Below are positions 9,673-21,138 of a DNA stretch of 64,000 nt, one piece after another. The notes beneath the pieces are model-generated. The model saw only the letters and a program-made list of their open reading frames with translations. It had not been told where the DNA came from and did no database searches. This stretch comes from Rutidosis leptorrhynchoides (Eukaryota; Streptophyta; Magnoliopsida; Asterales; Asteraceae), in assembly GCF_046630445.1 (NCBI RefSeq), contig NC_092336.1, positions 506,527,001 through 506,591,000 of the forward strand, read 5' to 3'. Within the stretch, counting starts at the first letter, position 1; each line of letters opens with the position of its first letter. Made by a program: the position numbers and the translations under genes.

Positions 9673-12600
9673 ATGCACCGAGCAAGACGTTCATCACCTT
9701 TTGTACGTTCACCACCTGTAACTAGATCAAGACATTTAGCAAATATAACCGCCGTTGATTTTTCTTTAGAATCGTCATCCAGTCGACCAAGTACTTCAGT
9801 TCAAATTTCCGATAATCCATTTTTTGAACCCAACCTCACAATTGAGAATCCAGAGAATATTCAGGAACGGTTCGTAGATCCTGAACCACTAAACTTTCCT
9901 CCGGAACCACCAATCATTCAAACAGAGATTGTTGAGGAACGAACCATTAAATCAGAATCATCTAGTGATACCGATTCAACAAATTCAATTATGGAGAATC
10001 TAGAACCTTTAAGTATGGAAGACCGAATGAGAGCTAAACGCACTGGCCAAGGTCACGCAATTACTCATCCAGACATTAATGCGCCAGATTATGAAATCAA
10101 AGGACAAATTCTACACATGGTGACTAATCAATGCCAATTTAGTGGTGCGCCGAAGGAAGATCCAAATGAACATCTACGTACCTTTAATAGGATCTGCACA
10201 CTATTTAAAATCCGAGAAGTGGAGGATGAATAGATATATCTCATGTTATTTCCCTGGACTTTAAAGGGAGAAGCCAAAGATTGGTTGGAATCGTTACCTG
10301 AAGGGGCGATCGATACATGGGACGTTTTAGTTGACAAATTTCTTAAACAATTCTTTCCTGCATCTAAAGCCGTAAGACTTCAAGCAGAAATTGTTACGTT
10401 CACACAGAAGCCAAATGAAACTCTATATGAGGCGTGGACAAGATATGGAAAGTTATTAAGAGGATGTCCGCAATATGGTTTAGACACCTGTCAAATAGTA
10501 CAAATATTCTACCAAGGATGCGACATCACTACAAGGAAAGACATAGATATAGCAGCTGGTGGTTCTATTATGAAGAAAACCGAAACTGATGCTTACAAAA
10601 TTATTGATAACACTGCTTCCCACTCACATGAGTGGCACCAAGAAAAAGATATCATTAGATCATCTAAAGCAGCTAGAGCCGATTCTAGCCATGACTTAGA
10701 TTCCATTTCCGCAAAGATAGATGCTGTGGAGAGACGAATGGAAAAGATGACTAAGGATATTCACTCAATACGAATTAGTTGTGAGCAGTGTGGAGGACCA
10801 CATTTGACAAAAGATTGTCTCAGTATTGAATTAACAATGGAACAAAGAGAGAATATTTCATACATAAACCAAAGGCCTGGAAATAATTATCAGAATAATT
10901 ATCAACCGCCAAGACCGATTTACAATCAAAACCAGAATTATAACCGAAATATTCCATACAACAACCAACAAGGTCCTAGCAATCAACAAGTATCCAATAA
11001 TACTTACAATCAGTAAAGACCTAATTTTCAAAACAAACCACCACAACAAACCGATGATAAAAAGCCGAATTTAGAAGATATGATGACAAAGCTAGTTGAA
11101 ACTCAAACGCAGTTTTTCACATCTCAAAAACAAACAAATGAACAAAATGCTCAAGCATTTAGAAATCAACAAGCTTCTATTCAAAATCTGGAACAAAAAG
11201 TAAGTAACCTAACAAGGTTAATAGGTGAAAGAAAACCGGGAAGTCTACCTAGTGATACAAATGCTAACCCCCGGAATGAAACAGCTAAAGCTATTACCAC
11301 AAGAAGTGGTACAACACTTAAACCACCTGAAATACCTGTAACTTCTGATGAAACTACTCCTACTCCACAAGAACCACAACCTGATCAAGATAAGGAAAAA
11401 GAACCGATAGTTGAAAAGGTTAATGAAGATAACACAGTTAAGGATAAACCTTATGTTAAACCATACCAACCACCACTTCCTTACCCGAGTAAAATGAAGA
11501 AAGAGAAACTTGAAGCCGAGCAATCCAAATTCTTGGATATGTTTAAACAGATAAATGTAAATCTTCCTTTCATTGATGTGATTTCAGGAATGCCAAGATA
11601 TGCTAAATTCTTGAAAGATCTAATCTCAAATAGAAAGAAAATGGAAGAACTCTCGGCTGTTACTATGAATGCTAATTGTTCAGCAGTGCTGTTGAATAAG
11701 ATACCAGAAAAATTATCTGATCCAGGAAGTTTCACAATTCCATGTTTTCTGGGTAGTCTTAGTTCAATAGAAGCATTGGCAGACTTAGGTGCTAGTATAA
11801 ATCTAATGCCGTATTCACTATACACTAAACTAGACCTTGGAGAATTGAAACCAACCAGAATAAGCATACAACTAGCCGATAGATCAATAAAATATCCTAG
11901 AGGGATAATGGAGAACATGCTAGTTAAAGTTGGTACTTTAGTATTTCCAGTAGATTTTGTTGTTTTGGACATGGAAGAAGATTCTCAAGTTCCTCTCATA
12001 TTAGGAAGACCATTCTTAAACACGGCTAAAGCAATGATAGACGTGTTCGGTAAGAAACTGACCCTAAGTATAGAGGATGAGAGTGTTACCTTTTCAGTTG
12101 ATAGAGCAATGCAACAATCACAATCTGCAGATGATACATGTTATTATATTCAAACTATAGATGCACATGCAGAATTATTAGAAGAATTTCCAGAATTACA
12201 AGGAACAGGAGAATGTTCTTTAGGAGAAGGTAATGAACCAATTGATGAAGCTGAAATGTTAGCTACACTTATAGCTAATGGATATGAACCAACAACAGAA
12301 GAAATTCAAATGCTAAAAGAAGAAGACAGATATCGATATAAATCATCGATAGAAGAACCTCCGAAATTAGAGTTAAAGCCACTTCCAAACCATTTGGAAT
12401 ACGCTTATTTACATGGTGAATCTGAATTACCTGTAATAATATCGTCTTCTCTTACTGAAAATGAGAAATCACAACTCATTTCTGTGTTGAAAGCTCATAA
12501 ACCAGCCATTGCATGGAAGATTCATGATATTAAAGGAATAAGTCCTTCGTATTGCACACATAAAATCCTTATGGAAGAAGGTCATAAAACGTATGTGCAA

Positions 12601-15276
12601 CGCCAACGAAGACTAAATCCTAATATGCAAGATGTAGTTAAGAAAGAGATTATTAAACTGCTAGATGCAGGTTTGATATATCCAATCTCTGATAGCCCAT
12701 GGGTAAGCCCAGTTCAATGCGTACCAAAGAAGGGTGGCATGACTGTCATTACAAATGAGAAAAATGAGCTTATTCCTACTAGGACTGTAACAGGATGGCG
12801 TGTATGTATTGATTATAGAAAATTAAATGACGCCACCAGAAAAGATCACTTTCCCTTACCTTTCATAGATCAAATGTTGGAAAGATTAGCCGGAAATAGT
12901 TACTATTGTTTTCTAGATGGATTTTCCGGATATGTTCAAATTCCAATAGCACCCGAGGACCAAGAGAAAACCACATTCACGTGCCCTTATGGTACTTTTG
13001 CTTACAAAAGAATGCCATTTGGACTTTGCAACGCCCCTGCAACCTTTCAAAGGTGTATGATGGCGATTTTTCATGACATGATAGAAGAATGCATGGAAGT
13101 ATTCATGGATGACTTTTCAGTCTTCGGTGATACATTTAAATCATGTCTAGTTAATCTGGAACGAATGCTAATTAGATGCGAAAAATCAAATCTAGTACTT
13201 AATTGGGAGAAATGCCATTTCATGGTTAAAGAAGGCATCGTTCTTGGACATAAAATTTCAAAAGAAGGAATTGAAGTGGATAGAGCTAAAGTAGATGTAA
13301 TTGCTAAACTTCCACATCCCACCAATGTTAGAGGAGTTAGGATTTTTCTAGGGCATGCCGGTTTTTACCGACGTTTCATAAAAGATTTTTCTAAAATTGC
13401 CACTCCTATGAATAAACTCCTAGAAAAGGATGCGCCATTCATCTTTTCAGATGAGTGTATCAAATCTTTTAATATTCTTAAAGAAAAACTCACTAATGCA
13501 CCGATCATGATAACACCAAATTGGAATCTACCATTTGAACTAATGTGCGATGCAAGTGATTTTGCAATGGGAGCCGTTTTAGGACAAAGGATTGAAAAAC
13601 GATTTCAACCTATATATTATGCTAGTAAGACATTACAAGGAGCACAAACAAACTATACAACTACTGAAAAAGAACTCCTTGCTATTGTCTTTGCTTTTGA
13701 CAAATTTCGATCATATCTCGTTCTAGCAAAAACGGTGGTCTATACCGACCATTCTGCTCTTAGATACCTATTTTCAAAACAAGATGCTAAACCAAGATTA
13801 ATCCGTTGGATTTTACTCTTACAAGAGTTTGATATTGAAATCCGAGATAAAAGAGGAGCAGAAAATCTCGCCGCTGATCATCTTTCTCGTCTTGAAAATC
13901 CCGAATTAGAAGTTCTGAATGAATCGGCCATACAAGACAACTTTCCTGATGAATATCTATTGAAGATAGATTATAAAGAAATCCCATGGTTTGCAGACTA
14001 TGCAAACTACTTAGTTTGTGGATTCCTTGAAAAAGGATTATCGTACCAAAGACGAAAGAAATTCTTCAGTGATATAAAACACTATTTCTGGGAAGATCCA
14101 CATCTGTTTAAAAGTTGTCCCGATGGAATAATACGCCGATGTGTATTTGGAGATGAAGCTAGTAAAATTTTAAACCATTGTCACACAGGACCAACAGGAG
14201 GGCATTATGGGCCTCAACTAACAGCAAGAAAAGTTTATGAAGCTGGATTCTATTGGCCTACAATTTACAAAGACGCACACCTTCTTTGCAAATCCTGTGA
14301 TGCATGTCAAAGGGCCGGAAAAATAAGTCAACGTGATGAAATGCCACAAAATGTCATCCAAGTATGTGAAGTATTTGACATTTGGGGTATTGACTTTATG
14401 GGTCCATTTCCAAAATCTCATAATAATTTATATATACTCGTAGCCATTGATTATGTATCTAAATGGGCGGAAGCACAAGCTCTCCCAACTAACGATGCAC
14501 TAGTTGTAGTCAACTTTTTAAAACGTCTTTTTGCAAGGTTTGGAACACCGAAAACTTTAATAAGTGATCGGGGTACTCATTTCTGTAATAATCAACTTGA
14601 GAAAGTTCTTAAAAGATATGGAGTAACTCATAAAATCTCCACCGCATATCATCCACAAACAAGTGGACAAGTTGAAAATACAAACCGAGCTTTAAAACGT
14701 ATTCTAGAGAAAACCGTAGGATCAAATCCGAAGGAATGGTCCATGAAATTGGAGGATGCACTCTGGGCTTTTAGAACAGCCTACAAAACTCCAATTGGAA
14801 CCACACCTTTTAAACTCGTTTATGGAAAAGCATGTCATCTTCCAGTAGAAATTGAACACAAAGCATTTTGGGCTTTGAAAACATGTAATCTTGATTTACA
14901 TGAAGCCGGACGTCTACGATTAAGTCAACTAAACGAATTAGAAGAATTAAGACATGAAGCATACGAAAATTCGTTAATCTATAAAGAAAGAACGAAGAAA
15001 TGGCATGATAAAAGAATCAGAAGTTCAAAAGAATTTAAAGAAGGAGACAGAGTTCTTCTTTTCAATTCACGATTCAAGCTATTTCCTGGAAAATTGAAAT
15101 CAAGATGGTCTGGACCATTCATAGTCAAAAGAGTTTTCCCATACGGAACGATAGAATTGATAAATTCAAATGGGATTGAATTTAAAGTTAATGGTCACAG
15201 AGTTAAACATTACATACATGGTCCGATGGAAGTCGACAACGAAGTTAATCACAATTTCGATACCACAGCTAACTAA
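9673..15276 (+). pseudogene. gag-pol: Athila gag-pol with two in-frame stop codons
   Basis: One reading frame of 1868 codons, interrupted only by TAG at 10231-10233 and TAA at 11014-11016, both inside gag. Order: N-terminal Ser-rich region; gag core (P-W-T-L-K-G-E-A-K-D-W-L, 10243-10530); a knuckle-like C-E-Q-C-G-G-P-H-x4-C near 10780; aspartic protease with A-L-A-D-L-G-A-S near 11775; reverse transcriptase with F-M-D-D near 13105; RNase H with D-A-S-D-F-A-M-G-A near 13550; integrase with the H-H-C-C zinc region (14177-14315) and D, D and E residues in [14 protein letters not shown] and G-Q-V-E-N-T. The pol part from 11017 is uninterrupted with its catalytic residues present. The second stop is one transition away from CAA. 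The protein would copy and integrate the element; as read, full gag-pol cannot be made without readthrough. Confidence 0.93.
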
Positions 15277-15448
15277 GTGTGGGGAGAATCAAGTCTTTAA
15301 AGGATAATATGTATTTCTGTTAGAGTTAGATTGTCTGTTTTCGTGTAGTTCTCGAAAATGGAACCCGAATGGTCTTTACCTAGCAGACCCTAAAGAACTA
15401 GTCTTCTCCCCCCATTCTGAATTTTTATTTTTTTTAGGTTTTTACAAA
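15277..15448 (+). other. pol to small-ORF spacer
   Basis: Begins with aagtgtggggagaa, a purine-rich string like the polypurine tract at 21124. It ends with a T-rich run and tttag directly before the next ORF, which would suit a 3' splice site for a subgenomic RNA (inference). Confidence 0.45.
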
Positions 15449-15865
15449 ATGAAGACTGCCTGTGAACTAAACCATGGTCTAATGCTACACGCTTTGATCA
15501 CTAAACGTAATAATGACATACTACCGAGTGAAATAGTATCAGTAATCAGAGAAAGAATGGACGGAGTTAGAAAAGAATCCAGATGCGAAGATAATAAGTT
15601 ACAATTTGGTAAAGGAAAATCAAAATCCGCAGCGAAAAGAAGAGCACGACACCTAGAACGATGTCACAAATGCGGAAAATGGTCACATGGAGGTAAATGT
15701 TCAAATAATCAAACCTATTCAAATACCGAATTTGTTACTTTATGCAGAGACGGACCGTTCATATGTTTAGAAGAAAAGACACTGAATGCTCGAGGTTACG
15801 CCTATGTAGCCATGGAAAATCAATTAAACCGACTATCTTATGAATGGAATAGATCATATAACTAA
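15449..15865 (+). CDS. small basic zinc-knuckle-like ORF between pol and the env-like gene
   Basis: 138 residues, ATG at 15449. I do not recognise a named family. A basic stretch (K-G-K-S-K-S-A-A-K-R-R-A-R-H) precedes C-H-K-C-G-K-W-S-H-G-G-K-C, a CX2CX4HX3C arrangement one residue short of a standard retroviral knuckle. The N-terminal part is helical and hydrophilic. It lies 172 bases after pol on the same strand, preceded by a possible splice acceptor. It could be an RNA-binding accessory protein or the remnant of a displaced nucleocapsid. Copies in other Athila elements would be needed to show selection. Confidence 0.5.
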   Translation: MKTACELNHGLMLHALITKRNNDILPSEIVSVIRERMDGVRKESRCEDNKLQFGKGKSKSAAKRRARHLERCHKCGKWSHGGKCSNNQTYSNTEFVTLCRDGPFICLEEKTLNARGYAYVAMENQLNRLSYEWNRSYN

Positions 15866-17035
15866 GAAATCTATTTCACAGGTATGTCTGTACAGTTTTT
15901 ATTTTTATTTTTATTTTTAACCTTTTGATAATAAACGCTAATTTGTTCGCTAAAAAGTATTAAATTGGTATTAAATAAAATTAGGTTTGGCGACCGAAAT
16001 TATTGATATCATTCAAAAATTTATTACATCACTGCGAAATTTAACGTTTATTCTTAAGGTATAAATATCTTTAATCAATCAACCCAAAATATTTCAAAAA
16101 TTCGTCATGAGTTAAACTAGGTTTTGGAACCGAAATTACTTTACCGAAAAGAGGGGCGCATATTTTTGATAATATTTGATTGATTAAAGTGGGATAAAAA
16201 GACAAAAAGATTTTTAAATTTATTTTTACCATGTTTTTTTTAAAATTAATATTTAAATCTTAAATTAATATTGTAAACTTTGTAAAAACAATATATTTAA
16301 AATTGTAAATATTTGAAAAAAATTAATATAAGTTTGATATAAATTTATAAAATTTTAAATTAAAGTTGGTGTGAATTTTTAATTTTTAAAATATAAATTT
16401 TTAATTTTATGCATTTCAAATTTTAAGTTTGGTGTGAATTTTTAATAATAATTTTGAATTTTATATTTAAGTTGTGTGAATTTAAAAACAAAAATTTACT
16501 TTATCTCATTAAGTTAAGAATATGATTTTTAAAATTCGTCGTAAGTTGAAGACTAGGTCTTTGAACCGAAATTGCTTTACCCGAGGGAGGGACGAGAACT
16601 TTTATTATCATTATTTTTAATCTTATTGAATTAAAGTATGCCAAAAACATTAAAAAACCCAAAAATCTTAGCTTTTAAAACAATCGCTACTAAAAGACAA
16701 ATTTTAAAATTTTGTCGAGGGACGGACTAGGACATCGATCCGAAACGACCTCGTCCTAAATAACAAGGGAAACAAAATTTTAAAATTAATTTCTTAATTG
16801 TTTCAAAAGTTAATGATTATAAAAAAAAAAAAAACTCCGCGATTCGCGGAGTTTGAAGTGCATTTTGCCGCGACTCGCGGAGGGATGAAAAATCAGAAAA
16901 AAATAAAGAGCTGGAACAGATCAGTCCCAACCCCAAAACAATAAAAACCTGCGAAAAACACTCCGCAAAAACACGAAAAAAACCCCCCAAAATCACAATT
17001 TTTAACCGTTAATCACCAAATTTTTTGCTAAAATC
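15866..17035 (+). other. Athila spacer with degenerate internal repeats
   Basis: AT-rich noncoding DNA. A module reading roughly aaattcgtc...actaggttttggaaccgaaattac...gaggg is repeated at about 16100-16160 and 16535-16595. More diverged versions lie near 15982, 16710 and, beyond the next gene, 19726. A third pair of CG palindromes is at 16835-16882. Confidence 0.7.
16835..16882. repeat. paired CG palindromes upstream of the env-like gene
   Basis: CTCCGCGATTCGCGGAG (16835-16851) and CCGCGACTCGCGGAG (16868-16882), about 150 bases before the proposed first exon of the env-like gene. Confidence 0.9.
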
Positions 17036-19031
17036 ATGTTGAGAAGGATGCTATCTAAGAATTACTCAAGAAAAACGGTAAATTTCTACACCTAAACACC
17101 ATTTAATCCGAAATTTGATGTTCTTGAGCTATTTTTTTTCTCCAATTTGATTTTGATGCTTTTTAGTGTAATTAAGCTTAAATTGTTTATGTATTATGCT
17201 TGTATAACCTAGATTGATGCTGTTTAACATGATTAGAAGCCTTAAACTTCAAATTTTGAATAATCTAGGGTTTGTGTTCTTGAGTAATTTGGGGCTTTTT
17301 GATATAAACAGGTTATGGCCGATTTTTGTCATGAATTGTTGCTAAATTGAGTAGTGTAACATGTCTAGGTAGTTAAATGATCCAAACTTTGAGCCTAAAC
17401 ATGATTTTGAGAATTAAAGTGGACTTTTTCAAGTCTAAAATTCATGAACTTGATTTTTGAAAGATAATGCCATTTGAGACTTGTTTGATTGTTAGTAATG
17501 ATTATTTTGACATGTTATTTGAGTTGAATGCTTATGAACTTGGCGAAAATTTTCGTATATGCTTATTTGAAAAAGTGTAGATTTGATAAAAATGTGAAAA
17601 TAAGCTTAAGTTTGATATAAATTGATAATGTCATTGTAATTATTTTGATTGATGATTTTCCTGACACTAATGCATATTTGGATGCACAAAAATTGTGTTT
17701 GATGTGTTTTGCAGAATGAAAGGGGTGAATCTTCATCCCTAGCCCGCAATGCTCCTGCTGAGAATTTGGAACAACAGGAGGTGGATAACTACTACAAGCA
17801 GGATGTACCTCATCCAGTCATGACCTTTTCCGATATGCACTTGGAAGAGTTGCACCCGAACCTGAGATTTGACAGACTTTGGATAGATTATCCAAAATAT
17901 CAACGGGGTTTGCATACTCTTCACTCTAAGGTTGTTGAGGTACCGAGGGTCATAGAATGGGGACCCTTAGAAGCTGTAGAATTGGCCGGGCCAATTAGGG
18001 AATTACTTGTACAGAGGTATGGTAATTCTTCTTTTAATGACTGGATATGTTTATTCACCATACGTAGACCTGTATATAAAGTATGGTGTGAAGAATTGTT
18101 ATGTAGTATAGAGTTGAATGATCGGGTAGCTAGTTTAACCGATCGTTCTTTTATTAGATTTTTGTTAGGCGGTTCGATGCGCCACATGTCTTTACTGGAC
18201 ATGGCTCAGGCTTTACGTATATATACGCCTGAGGAGTTAGCGTCTGCCGATTGTAGAGGATTGATACTAAACGGTAGAAAGATAGATGAGAATTTTGATA
18301 CACACGGTGTGTGGAGTCAAATGACAAGCCATCACCGTTTCAAAGGGGGAAATTACTCTTATTTGGATATAGATAGAGCCGAATTAAGAGTGATACATAG
18401 GTTTTTAGCTAATTCGATTACACAAAGGGGTAAGAACAAAGAAAAAGTAAATGAACAGGATTTGTTTTACCATATGTGTATTCGAGACCCACAAAGCGCT
18501 GTAAGTATACCATATTGTGTGGGTTATTATTTATCAGCTATGGTTCGGGGGATGCGACCACATAGCATAATAGGAGGTGGTATTTTTATTACTTTGATTG
18601 GTGAATATCTCGGTGTGGATATAAGTCGGGGGGGATTATTAGTAGAAGAACCAGAACCCCGCGATACTATAAGTTTAAATGTATACCATGGTGCGAAAGT
18701 TTTGAAGAGGCGAAATAACGCCGCAGTACAATACCATGGTAGACATCCACAGGTGGAGAGAAACCAGCAGCAAGGTAATGTAGGAGGGGGGAATGAGATG
18801 CAAGAAATGCATAGGTTTATAGCTTCTCAGGAATACGAAAATGCTAGACAGAGAGCATTTGAAGATTGGCAAGTTCATCAGAACCAGATCATAGCTCATT
18901 GCCAACATATAGGTAGAAACTATATTCCTACACCGAAACCCATCTTCCCTCCTTGGTCTATAGAGATGCAGCCACCATATCCTACGTATGACCCTGCCGA
19001 AGCATTCTATAGCACTTATGGTTATGCCTGA
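17036..19031 (+). CDS. Athila ORF-1/env-like protein, probably spliced
   Basis: The main exon is open from 17715 to TGA 19029-19031, but its frame has no good ATG at the front; it opens behind ttttgcag, a splice acceptor. Upstream, ATG at 17036 starts a 14-codon open stretch (M-L-R-R-M-L-S-K...K-T) that ends at ACG|gtaaat (17077), and joining 17036-17077 to 17715-19031 keeps frame (about 452 residues). The intron is inferred. The protein resembles the plant ATHILA ORF-1 family found after pol in Athila elements: L-F-Y-H-M-C-I-R-D-P-Q-S-A-V-S near residue 270, and a Gly-rich hydrophobic block S-I-I-G-G-G-I-F-I-T-L-I-G-E-Y-L. The C-terminus is Gln/Asn-rich, then Pro/Tyr-rich. No clear signal peptide or transmembrane anchor supports a true envelope. 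Function is unknown. Confidence 0.75.
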
Positions 19032-21138
19032 AACCCCTATTGGTACCAATATCATCCTTAGTTTACTTATTATTATTTTTTTTTTATTTTGTAATTTGTA
19101 ATTATTGATACATTTAATATTTTTGTTAATATTGTAATCATTTTTATAATTATCTAACTTTTATTCTTAGATTTTAATAATTTTTGAATGTGGGGTAATA
19201 TACCAAACTTCAAAAATATGTATATATGTTTGCAGTTTATCTTATGTACACAACAGGGTAAAACAACGCATTTTCAAAGACTGGCATTAAGTTCAGCAAA
19301 AGCAACTAATTTTGACGACAAGATGCAAAATATATGTGAAATAACAACAAGACGGAATGAACAAATGATGTGCACCATTTATCATTCAGCAAACAAACGC
19401 CAATATATTTGGAAACTTTGGTAAAAATTTAATCATTTTCACACAAATCACCCTCAATAATTTAAATTGTTACTGATTTCTTGCAAATGAGGGCATTGCA
19501 AGATCTTAAGTGTGGGAAGGGGTTAAATTCTTTCGGATTTTAAAATTTTTTACTTTATACACTTGGTTACCATTAAAAATACTAGTAAAGCAGTAGTTGT
19601 ATTAGAATCTAGTGCTCTCTGATAAAAAAGAACAGCCCTAGTCTTATATACTGACTACCCAATTCTAGTAAAATTTTTCAATTAAATGAATTCATATCAT
19701 GTTTATACATATTTATGAACGATAAAACTAGGTTTTAACACCGAAATTATTGTTATCTCAGAAAGAACATAAATTAAGAAACAAACTAAAATGTCAAAAT
19801 TCATTTAAAATGGAATAGAGGACGATAAAAAGAAAAATAAAAAGCCAAGTGTGGGAAAATTTACCAAGTTATTTTAAATATATGTCACATATATCTGTAA
19901 CAAATAACTGAAAATACTTTTGCTTTGGACTAAACTAAACTGTTTTTACCCGATGAAAGAAAAGAAGAGATGGATCTACATGATGAATCAATTCCATCAT
20001 TAAAAGGAAGTAAAGTCTTCCGAAAAAGACACGCGCTTCTTGATTTAGGTCACGAAGTTGTCGTCCAGACCAGCTGTAGGTTGACGAAAAATCTAGAAAA
20101 GTCATCACTAAAATCAGCAGGAAATCCACGGACCTCAGCATTAAACAGGGTCGCCAAGTGGTCAGATTTATCCTAACCATGAGAAGGATTTATCTCGTAC
20201 AATGGGGGGGCACCATGCAAATTAGCTGGATAAGACTAATGAATCAGATCCCCAGAAAGGATAATCTCCTTAAAGATTAAAAATCAGCTTTTAAGACTGA
20301 TATTACTCAATCCTAGAGATTGACCTTAAAGATTGAGAATTACAAACTCATGGAATTCGATGATATCTAAACTCGAGCTTAAACGAGAAAATATTTTGAT
20401 CAAAATTACAAACCGATTTGTTTTCTGAAAACCCTATTTTCAATGCGTTCATTACCATTGAACGTAAAATCCTAGGAATTCACCTGGAATTCATTAGGTC
20501 ACCTGAACTAAATCGGGTGTCAACCGTAAGAACGGTGGTTGCATAGCATGGTCAAAGACAGGACCTTGTGCCAGGCCGAAAAATTATAAGGGTGAGCTTT
20601 ACTATTGCTCCTACCAAGGATAGTAATTGCGTCCGACACGTTATAGACCATAATCAAAAGCATGTCACGGGACATTGCCTTAACAGTTGCTTGTTCAACG
20701 CTTTCCTTTCAACCGGACGGTAGTTTACCGAAAGGTAATATACGGGACAAGTAAACTGGACGTGTTGCTTTCCAAATACAAGGTTAGCAAGTGGGTGACA
20801 CAAAACCGTAAGTTTTGAGCTAAAATTTTCAAATCTGAAACCCACCAAACCCACAAAAATATTTTGCAAACACCGGTAAAGGGTTATTCCGGAAAACTTA
20901 TCTAGGGTAAAAACTAGATTTAATTTTCAAAAGATCAAATGTTTTCATAAAGATCCAATTTCCTTAATGGATCTAAATTTTTATAGTCATGTGGGACTGT
21001 AAACCATATCGTTACTACCATTGTTTATACCGCCGTATAGAAATCACTGATGTACAAAGTGTGAAGAATAAAGAAGTGATTCTAGTATTTCAAGACGATA
21101 TTGCTTGAGGACAAGCAACGTTCAAGTGTGGGAATATT
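19032..21138 (+). other. 3' untranslated region of the Athila element with PPT-like strings
   Basis: About 2.1 kb with no supported gene; frames at 19188-19424 and 19970-20176 look fortuitous. The purine-rich string aagtgtggg occurs at about 19508, 19849 and 21124. The last one directly precedes the 3' LTR and is the best polypurine tract for plus-strand priming. Confidence 0.65.

Noticed and set aside
19188..19424. 78-codon frame after the Athila env-like gene (and 19970-20176)
   Set aside because: No recognisable motif, and it lies in the AT-rich 3' noncoding part. Kept as noncoding unless conserved in other copies.
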